DNA from: CAYXRS01 sp964636485
GTDB taxonomy: Bacteria > Gemmatimonadota > Gemmatimonadetes > Gemmatimonadales > Gemmatimonadaceae
NCBI GenBank assembly: GCA_964636485.1
Contig: CAZWSO010000078.1
Span: forward strand, 1 to 11,435
DNA length: 11,435 nucleotides
Direction: 5' to 3'
This document shows positions 6,705 through 11,435 of this stretch, piece after piece. The notes under the pieces were generated by a model that worked only from the letters and a program-made list of their open reading frames with translations, was not told the DNA's origin and searched no databases. Position 1 is the stretch's first letter. The number at the start of each line of letters is the position of its first letter. The position numbers were made by a program, and so were the translations under genes.

Positions 6705-6712
6705 GACTTGAC
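6700..6712. promoter_or_regulatory. Operator-like 13-bp palindrome on the -35 element
   Basis: GTCAAG-A-CTTGAC is a perfect inverted repeat with a 1-nt centre, sharing five bases with the TTGACA -35 box of the lipoprotein gene ending at 5791. A dimeric repressor bound here would block RNA polymerase. No regulator gene is visible in the window, so the binding protein is unknown. Confidence 0.4.
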
Positions 6713-6736
6713 GCCCTACCTCGCGCCGTCAGTGTT

Positions 6737-7051
6737 TTAGCGATGCCGCCACGGGGGCGGATCGTCCGGCCTGCGGTGCAATTCACGGTTCTCGCGGTAG
6801 AGTGTGGTGGTGCGGCCGATCACCTGCACCACCACGGCACCCGTCTCCCGTGCCAGCTCGCGCGCGGCATCACCGATCGAGATGTCCATCTGCTTGCCGA
6901 GCTGCACCTTCACCAGCTCGCGCGTACGCAGCGCGTCGTCCAGAGACTGGACGATCGTGGGCGTGACGCCGCTGTGCCCCACCTGCACCAGCGGCTGGAG
7001 GTGGTGCGCCTCACCACGCAGCTCGGCTCGCCGTTTCCCGGAGATCGTCAT
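6737..7051 (-). CDS. yhbY: YhbY-family (CRM domain) RNA-binding protein
   Basis: A 104-residue single CRM-domain protein of the YhbY/CRS1 family, which binds pre-50S ribosomal particles. Family landmarks are in order: SGKRRAELRGEAHHLQPLVQVG (4-25), the loop VGHSGVT (24-30) in place of the usual GK-x-G, LDDALRTRELVKVQL (37-51), and GAVVVQVIGRTTTLYR (71-86). A charged Pro/Arg tail follows. ATG 7051 overlaps the stop of the M23 peptidase gene as ATGA, implying translational coupling. An in-frame extension back to 7108 lies within the peptidase gene and does not resemble the family. A ribosome-assembly protein co-transcribed with an exported peptidase is an odd pairing. No terminator is evident in the 94 nt downstream. 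Confidence 0.9.
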   Translation of the reverse strand: MTISGKRRAELRGEAHHLQPLVQVGHSGVTPTIVQSLDDALRTRELVKVQLGKQMDISIGDAARELARETGAVVVQVIGRTTTLYRENRELHRRPDDPPPWRHR

Positions 7052-7674
7052 CGCTCCTTCCCCGTCATCGTGAGGAAGGGGTACGGATTGATGGGCTCGC
7101 CGTCCCACCAGCGCCGGCCCGCGCCCATCTTCATGACCTGGAAGTGCAGATGGGGGACGTTAGGAGGAGCATTCCCCGTGGTGCCCACGTAGCCGATCAC
7201 CTCACCTCGCCTGATGGTCATCCCCTCGCGCAGTCCACGCCGATATCCGTCGAGGTGCGCGTAGTAGTACACGAACTGCTCCTCGGCATCGACGGCGTAG
7301 ATCGTGATTCCGCCTGCAGGATTCGTTCGCAAACGGAAGATGCGGCCGTCGTCCGCGGAGAGCACGGGGCTGCCGCGGGGCGCGAGAATGTCGAGCGCTG
7401 CATGTATGCGGCCGCCGCGAGGCGCGCTATAATCATCGCGCAGCTGATCGGGCCGGATCCCCGCCACGGGCACCATCAGATCCCTGGCGCGCAGCATCTC
7501 CAGATCCGCCCTCGTGACTCCCGCCTCCTCGGCGGAGAGCTCGCGTGGACGGTCCGGTGCCGGTACCGATGCCGCCTCATGGCGAGCGGGAGCTGACGCG
7601 CAGGCCAGCACCCCCGCGGACAGCAGCACTAGCAACCGGGTTCTTCCTGTATCCGGAATTCGTGACGACGTCAT
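7048..7674 (-). CDS. M23 metallopeptidase lipoprotein
   Basis: A 208-residue LytM/M23-type zinc endopeptidase predicted to cut peptidoglycan cross-links. The signal 'RTRLLVLLSAGVLAC' gives lipobox VLAC and Cys25. Catalytic residues are complete: H91-x3-D95 (HAALD), His140 (YYYAHLD) and H175-x-H177 (HLHF), with His91, Asp95 and His177 as zinc ligands by family analogy. The fold cues 'ILAPRGSPVLSADDGRI' and 'GEVIGYVGTTGNAP' are standard. An intact active site argues for an active hydrolase rather than an EnvC/NlpD-like activator. I placed the start at ATG 7674; ATG 7683 and 7707 are in frame but lack a better ribosome site. It precedes and overlaps yhbY. It is divergent from the membrane protein gene at 7887. 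Confidence 0.9.
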   Translation of the reverse strand: MTSSRIPDTGRTRLLVLLSAGVLACASAPARHEAASVPAPDRPRELSAEEAGVTRADLEMLRARDLMVPVAGIRPDQLRDDYSAPRGGRIHAALDILAPRGSPVLSADDGRIFRLRTNPAGGITIYAVDAEEQFVYYYAHLDGYRRGLREGMTIRRGEVIGYVGTTGNAPPNVPHLHFQVMKMGAGRRWWDGEPINPYPFLTMTGKER

Positions 7675-7681
7675 CCCGCGC

Positions 7682-7711
7682 ATTATGGCTCGGTGCGACA
7701 CGCTCATGCAA
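7682..7711 (-). promoter_or_regulatory. Possible promoter giving a leaderless peptidase mRNA
   Basis: On the minus strand, CATAAT (7687-7682, 5 of 6 to TATAAT) lies just before the peptidase start, with a weak TTGCAT (-35, 3 of 6) 18 nt further up. A start 7 nt after the -10 box would fall on the A of ATG 7674, giving a leaderless transcript. That would explain the lack of a ribosome site there. Confidence 0.3.
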
Positions 7712-7804
7712 CAGAAAAGATGGCGAGACTGCACATACCATCGAGTCAGCCGTCCGCCAATTCGCCGCGGGGAGAATGACGGTGGAACGCCGAGGCAGCT
7801 CACC

Positions 7805-7860
7805 GGCTTGCAGCTCGAAGGCTGGCCGCCGGGCGCCGCCCGCTCTAGGTTGTGCAAGCC
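7805..7860 (+). promoter_or_regulatory. Nested inverted repeats in the leader of the membrane protein
   Basis: An outer perfect 8-bp pair, GGCTTGCA (7805-7812) and TGCAAGCC (7853-7860), encloses 40 nt. Within it, CGGGC (7830-7834) and GCCCG (7838-7842) form a 5-bp stem with a 3-nt loop. The structure ends 26 nt before the GTG start at 7887, so it could be a folded 5' leader or, as DNA, an operator. It matches no riboswitch class I know. Confidence 0.35.
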
Positions 7861-7886
7861 ACCACCTTCTTGACCAGCGAGGCCTC

Positions 7887-8690
7887 GTGACGGCAACGGC
7901 TCTGCGCCCCCGCACCTCCGTCGAGATCATCGACGCGGCGTTCCAGCTCATGCGCTGGCACTACCCGCAACTGGCCGCGGTGTATGCGCTCGTGCTCGTA
8001 CCGCCGTTCCTGATGGAGCTCTTCCTCCCACCCACGGGATCGCTGCTCCAGATCGTGCTCGGCCCCGCCGGCGCGGCGGCAGTCGCGCTTCTGGTTTCGG
8101 AGGCCTATCTTGGCCGACCGACGCAGGTGGGCTTCGCGATGCAGCGTGTATTTGCGCGGTTCTGGTCGGTTTTCGCGGCGGCCATCCTTCAGGGAATCAT
8201 CATGGTTTCGGTTCCGATGGTCGGCGTCATACTGATCGCGATCATGATTCCGCTTGGGCTGGTGCCGCTCGCCGTACTCGTCGGACTGGCGCTGGTTCCC
8301 ATCTGGATCGTGGTGGTGGTCTGGGCGTTCGCAATGCAGCAGGCGGTGATCATCGAGGGGCGTGGCGCGCTGCAGTCGTTCGATCGCTCCCGCGAACTCG
8401 CCAAGGGTGCCGTCATCCGCATTTTGGGCGTGTTCATCCTCACCTTCGGCATCGCCATCGCGATCGGCGTCGGCGCGGCCGCGCTGGTCATGTTTCTCGG
8501 CATGCTCGTAGGCGCCACAGGCGAACGTACCGTGGCGCTGGCGAGCACCGCCGGCATGGTGCTGGCCTACCCCATCTGGGGCGTCGTGTCGACACTCGTC
8601 TACTACGACCTGCGCATCCGCAAGGAAGCCTTCGACCTCCAGCTACTGGCGAGCCAGCTGGAAGTCGCGCCGGCGGTGGGAGCGAGGTAG
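7887..8690 (+). CDS. Polytopic membrane protein of unknown function
   Basis: A 267-residue integral membrane protein. Hydrophobic segments fall near residues 28-47, 52-74, 93-150 (probably three helices), 175-205 and 217-240. It opens with LRPRTSVEIIDAAFQL and has a central IIEGRGALQSFDRSRELAKG (155-174) and a C-terminal LVYYDLRIRKEAFDL. These resemble the membrane domain annotated as 'glycerophosphoryl diester phosphodiesterase membrane domain' or similar DUFs in many bacteria; no phosphodiesterase catalytic domain is present. I chose GTG 7887 because LRPR-x-x-x-E-I-x-D-A-A-F normally sits at the N-terminus and a GCGAGG lies just upstream. The longer frame, open from 7545, overlaps the divergent peptidase. 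The role is unknown; a transport or envelope role is possible. Confidence 0.85.
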   Translation: MTATALRPRTSVEIIDAAFQLMRWHYPQLAAVYALVLVPPFLMELFLPPTGSLLQIVLGPAGAAAVALLVSEAYLGRPTQVGFAMQRVFARFWSVFAAAILQGIIMVSVPMVGVILIAIMIPLGLVPLAVLVGLALVPIWIVVVVWAFAMQQAVIIEGRGALQSFDRSRELAKGAVIRILGVFILTFGIAIAIGVGAAALVMFLGMLVGATGERTVALASTAGMVLAYPIWGVVSTLVYYDLRIRKEAFDLQLLASQLEVAPAVGAR

Positions 8691-8697
8691 AAGAGGC

Positions 8698-9738
8698 TCA
8701 CATCGTTTCCCACGCGAACCCGCTGGTGAGCGCCTCCAGGCGCAGCAGCTCCGGGTCCAGGCGCAGAATCACGGTGCCCCCCACCCGGCGCGATCGTCCG
8801 CGTACCGCCACGTCATCCACGCCATCTCCATCGGCGTCGAGAGCATGCAGGGCCTCGTGCGACCTGAAACGGCTGCCTACGAGACTCACGGGCACCACCT
8901 GTCCCGAGCGATCGATGAGCACCACCGACTGGCGGACATGATCGTGGTCCCCAACCACCATCGATGCAACCACCAACGTTGTGGCGCGCGCGAAACAGCC
9001 ATGCACGAAGGACGAACCAACGCGCGCGGTGCGCCTCTGAACGGGGTGCAGCGCAAGCGTGTCGGCGCGCACCGCCGCCGTCAGCGAATCCGCCACCGAG
9101 CGCACGCGCGCCATCCGCACGCGCGCCCCCGACCGATCACATTCTGATGGCACGGGCGCCGCGGCGCTGTCGGCTCGCGTCGCCGCGGCCACCGCTTCGG
9201 CGCGGCCGCGCACTGCGGAATCCATGCGTGCTGATCCCTCGAGCACCGCCACCACTCGGCCGTTCCACACATCGAAGCCGCTTATCCGTGCGTCCTCCTC
9301 TCCCCACATCGCGGAGATTCGAAAGCGCTCACCCACCTGTACCGGAGCCAGCGCTGCTACGGCCTGGAGATACGCGGAGCGCTCCTCCGGCGTTTCGACA
9401 CGGTGGTCCAACCTGCCGAGATCGAGCAGAAGCCGCCCCGCACGCCCGGCGGCCACGTGCGATCGCTGCCCGTACGTCATGAAAACCAGGCGCCGGCCGA
9501 TCGAATCGGCCAGAGGCGACAGACGTGGCTGTCGCCGCCCCCCACCCAGCGGCATGGTGTCCATTGAGCTGCCGGCGATCGCCACGTCCTCCGCAAAGCG
9601 GCGTTCCGCGGCAACGAGAATCGAGTCCGCGCGCGCCAGGATCACGTCGGGCTGCTCGCGAATCTCGCAGCCGAGAAGCGCTGACAGCGCGAGCACTCCG
9701 ACCGCACAGGCGCGGCGGGATACCGGCAGGAGATTCAA
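8698..9738 (-). CDS. Unrecognised lipoprotein with Asp-rich calcium-type motif
   Basis: A 346-residue protein if it starts at TTG 9738, which gives a compact signal ending LSALLGC (Cys24) and has GGGAG upstream. An in-frame ATG at 9771 would add 11 residues from a repeat-like sequence, and the frame stays open to 9903. The mature chain has a helical Ala/Arg-rich part (about residues 25-110), a strand-rich part ('VGERFRISAMWGEEDARISGFDVWNGRVVAVLEGSA'), another helix-rich linker, and a C-terminal region with DADGDGVDD at 301-309. That motif resembles EF-hand-like or FG-GAP/VCBS calcium loops in secreted proteins. I do not recognise the family. It is convergent with the membrane protein gene (7 nt between stops) and divergent from the FAD-subunit gene. 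Confidence 0.75.
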   Translation of the reverse strand: MNLLPVSRRACAVGVLALSALLGCEIREQPDVILARADSILVAAERRFAEDVAIAGSSMDTMPLGGGRRQPRLSPLADSIGRRLVFMTYGQRSHVAAGRAGRLLLDLGRLDHRVETPEERSAYLQAVAALAPVQVGERFRISAMWGEEDARISGFDVWNGRVVAVLEGSARMDSAVRGRAEAVAAATRADSAAAPVPSECDRSGARVRMARVRSVADSLTAAVRADTLALHPVQRRTARVGSSFVHGCFARATTLVVASMVVGDHDHVRQSVVLIDRSGQVVPVSLVGSRFRSHEALHALDADGDGVDDVAVRGRSRRVGGTVILRLDPELLRLEALTSGFAWETM

Positions 9739-9748
9739 GGCGGTGCCA

Positions 9749-9862
9749 CTCCCGCGAAGGCAGGAACCCATTCCTACAGATTTCCCCAGAGAAATCAAGA
9801 CAGGATCAGGAAAATGAAAACCGGGAACCACTGAGCATGGGCCTCCCGTCTGGATAACGGGA
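9749..9862. repeat. REP-like intergenic repeat region (single copy here)
   Basis: This 114-bp stretch is AT-richer than its neighbours and holds three stem-loops: imperfect CCCGC/GCAGG (9751-9755, 9760-9764), perfect GATTTC/GAAATC (9779-9784, 9791-9796) and perfect TCCCGT/ACGGGA (9844-9849, 9857-9862). The first, flanked by GTGCCACT and GGAACCCATTCC, closely resembles widespread REP-type repeats of the form 'CCCGCGAAGGCGGGAATCC'. There is no second copy in the window, so repeat status rests on resemblance. It overlaps the possible upstream starts of the adjacent lipoprotein gene. Confidence 0.4.
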
Positions 9863-9904
9863 ACGCCACGCCGTAACCTCATCAACGATGCCGGCCCCTT
9901 CACG

Positions 9905-10867
9905 ATGAGCTTCCGCTATCACCGCGCGTCCACGGTGGACGACGCAGTCGCCGCGCTCGCCACGGCCGGCGCAATCCCGGTTGGCGGCGGTACGGATCTG
10001 CTCGTGCTCATCGACGAGCGGCTGGCCGCGCCCGAGCTGCTCGTAGACCTGCGCGGTGTTCGCGAGGCGGCGAGGATCGAGGAAGTTGCCGACGGCGGCA
10101 TTCGGATTGGCGCCGCGACTCGCATCGAGACGATCGCGCGGGATGCGCGCGTCCGCGAACGGTTCGCGGCGCTTGCCGAAGCCTGCTCAGCGGTTGGAAC
10201 GACGGCGCTCCGGCACATGGGTACGCTGGGCGGCAATCTCTGCCAGCGACCGCGCTGCTGGTACTTCCGCCGGGGCATCCCCTGCCTCAAGCATGGCGGC
10301 AACGCCTGCCCCGCCGTGGAGGGGGAGAATCAGTACCACGCAATACTCGACGGCGGCCCCTGCCACATTGTCCACCCCTCCGATCCGGCGGTCGCCCTTA
10401 CCGCTCTGGAGGCGACGGTGGAGATTCGCGGACCCGCGGGCCGCCGGGAGCTGCCTATCGCCGACTTTTTCCTCCTTCCTTCGCAGCGGCTGGACCGGGA
10501 GACCCAGCTATCCGATGGTGAGATCGTGGTCAGCGTCGGCATCCCGGGGAGCAGCACCGGCGGTCATCAGCGCTACGTGAAGGAGATGCAGCGCGGCGCG
10601 TGGGATTTCGCCCTCGTAAGCCTGGCGGCCGTGCGACCCGCAGGCGGCGACGTTCGCCTGGTCCTTGGCGGCGTGGCGCCCCGCCCGTGGCGGGTGGCCC
10701 GCTCCATCGAGGAGGACATAGCCTCCGCAGGCCTGAATCCGGAGGATGTTGCGACACTGGCGGATCGCGCGTTCTACGATGCGAGGCCCCTGGCCCGAAA
10801 CGGCTACAAGGTCGAGCTGGCAGCAACCCTGCTCCGCCGAGCCATAGGCGAGCTCATCGACGGGTAA
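9905..10867 (+). CDS. Xanthine dehydrogenase-family FAD subunit with extra Fe-S cysteines
   Basis: The 320-residue medium subunit of a molybdenum hydroxylase, which receives electrons from the [2Fe-2S] subunit. FAD-binding motifs are PVGGGTDLL (25-33) and GTLGGNL (106-112). The C-terminal third is the CODH-medium-type domain. Between LGGNL and HPSD it has Cys113, Cys118, Cys127, Cys135 and Cys153 in 'LCQRPRCWYFRRGIPC...C'. Such an insert marks the PaoB/YagS group, whose E. coli member PaoB carries a [4Fe-4S] cluster; 4-hydroxybenzoyl-CoA reductase has an analogous cluster. I infer a cluster here too. Start ATG 9905 fits the family N-terminus (FRYHRASTVDDAV). It stands alone, about 4.2 kb from the other two subunit genes, on the same strand, and ends before a probable terminator. 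Confidence 0.93.
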   Translation: MSFRYHRASTVDDAVAALATAGAIPVGGGTDLLVLIDERLAAPELLVDLRGVREAARIEEVADGGIRIGAATRIETIARDARVRERFAALAEACSAVGTTALRHMGTLGGNLCQRPRCWYFRRGIPCLKHGGNACPAVEGENQYHAILDGGPCHIVHPSDPAVALTALEATVEIRGPAGRRELPIADFFLLPSQRLDRETQLSDGEIVVSVGIPGSSTGGHQRYVKEMQRGAWDFALVSLAAVRPAGGDVRLVLGGVAPRPWRVARSIEEDIASAGLNPEDVATLADRAFYDARPLARNGYKVELAATLLRRAIGELIDG

Positions 10868-10886
10868 CCTGCGGCTCGCCCGAGCC

Positions 10887-10912
10887 GGCCCTGGATCAGG
10901 CGCCGCCTTTTT
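10887..10912 (+). terminator. Probable Rho-independent terminator after the FAD subunit
   Basis: GGCCCTG (10887-10893) pairs with CAGGCGCC (10897-10904) with one bulged base and a 3-nt loop. TTTTT at 10908-10912 follows three nt later. Just upstream, CGGCTC/GAGCCG (10872-10877, 10882-10887) forms another perfect 6-bp stem, which may compete with the first. It lies 20 nt after the FAD-subunit stop. Confidence 0.5.
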
Positions 10913-10971
10913 GCCCTTTGTCACCGTGGTCTGTCAGCCCCCGTCGACTGCCCCTGGCCGCTGGTTCTTCA

Positions 10972-11435
10972 ATGCCCTATCTCGAACTCGAAGTCAGCTC
11001 CGGAGACGACGCGCCCACATGCGAGGTGACCGGCGACGTGATAGTCGGAAGCGGATCGCAGGCGACGTGGCGCCTGCCCAACCGCGATCTCGCCGCGCGG
11101 CACTTTCGCGTCCGCATCTCCGGGGACGGCAGTCGAACAGTGGCCCCCTGCTCCTCCCAGAACATCGTCGTTCTGAACGGCCGCGCGGTCGCGCTCACCG
11201 GCGAGCCGCTCTCCAGCGGCGACGTGATCGCCGCCGGCTCCGCCCGCTTCATCTACCTCGAGCAGCTGAGCGATCCGCGGCCGGCGCCCGCTCCGCCCCT
11301 CGAGCCCGCCTATCTGCTCGACGGCGCCGATGGAATCGCCTTCCCGCTGCGATCGCGCGTTCTCCAGATCGGCCGCGAGGTCAGCTGCTCGATCGTGCTG
11401 CGCGACCCCACGGTTTCGCGGTTCCACGCCGACGT
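10972..11435 (+). CDS. Tandem FHA-domain protein, C-terminus beyond window
   Basis: A partial gene with 154 residues visible, starting at ATG 10972. Two forkhead-associated domains follow each other. The first (about 2-97) has the FHA strand layout: 'VIVGSGSQATWRLPNRDLAARHFRVRI', then 'NIVVLNGRAV' and 'LSSGDVIAAGSARFIYLE'. It lacks the usual Gly-Arg and Ser-Arg that bind phosphothreonine: Ser27 replaces Arg, and Ala-Ala precedes Arg-His. A Pro-rich linker spans about 102-113. The second domain keeps the canonical IGREVSCSIVLRDPTVSRFHADV (133-155) and is cut by the window edge. FHA domains bind phosphothreonine peptides in Ser/Thr kinase signalling, secretion or transcriptional control; which applies here depends on the missing C-terminus. 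I see no clear ribosome site. Confidence 0.85.
   Translation, partial: MPYLELEVSSGDDAPTCEVTGDVIVGSGSQATWRLPNRDLAARHFRVRISGDGSRTVAPCSSQNIVVLNGRAVALTGEPLSSGDVIAAGSARFIYLEQLSDPRPAPAPPLEPAYLLDGADGIAFPLRSRVLQIGREVSCSIVLRDPTVSRFHAD

Noticed and set aside
7048..7674. Catalytically dead M23 activator (EnvC/NlpD type)
   Set aside because: All zinc ligands and the second His are present.
1..11435. Mobile element, CRISPR array, toxin-antitoxin or defence island
   Set aside because: No transposase, integrase, regular spaced repeats, tRNA or paired small genes of that kind are visible.

Overview
The window is a GC-rich stretch of bacterial chromosome carrying twelve genes. Ten are complete and one runs off each end. 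Coding density is high, no gap exceeds about 215 bp, and there are no tRNAs, rRNAs, IS elements or CRISPR arrays. Five products look like lipoproteins with a lipobox Cys near residues 18-25, so the host is probably a diderm. GC content, the many small lipoproteins, and the style of the molybdenum hydroxylase and FHA proteins would suit Gemmatimonadota or a neighbouring phylum. That placement is inference; nothing here fixes taxonomy.

Layout. At 1-1038 two lipoprotein genes diverge from a 200-bp spacer packed with inverted repeats: a Pro/Ala-rich one leaving the left edge and a SnoaL/DUF4440-like one. At 1148-2649, minus strand, a compact operon encodes a 7Fe-type ferredoxin, a HAD hydrolase and a GNAT acetyltransferase. 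The last two genes share a 4-nt stop/start overlap. Diverging from it at 2786-5684 are the [2Fe-2S] and molybdopterin subunits of a xanthine-dehydrogenase-family hydroxylase, overlapping by 11 nt. The FAD subunit of such an enzyme lies about 4.2 kb downstream (9905-10867) on the same strand. It carries an extra Cys cluster like the [4Fe-4S]-binding FAD subunits of the PaoABC/YagTSR type.

Between the enzyme's two parts lie a DUF5602/TTHB210-like lipoprotein (5791-6642), an M23 peptidase lipoprotein coupled to a YhbY RNA-binding protein (7674 to 6737), a polytopic membrane protein (7887-8690) and an unrecognised lipoprotein (8698-9738). The window ends inside a protein with two FHA domains, the first of them degenerate.

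How the genes work together. The three hydroxylase subunits should form one molybdenum enzyme passing electrons from Moco through two [2Fe-2S] centres to FAD and a probable [4Fe-4S] centre. The divergent ferredoxin is a natural candidate partner. The substrate cannot be read from the sequence. I see no clear novel defence or mobile system. The most unusual points are the split hydroxylase operon, the HAD enzyme with Trp at the general acid/base position, the operator-like palindrome on the promoter of the DUF5602-like gene, and the structured leaders.
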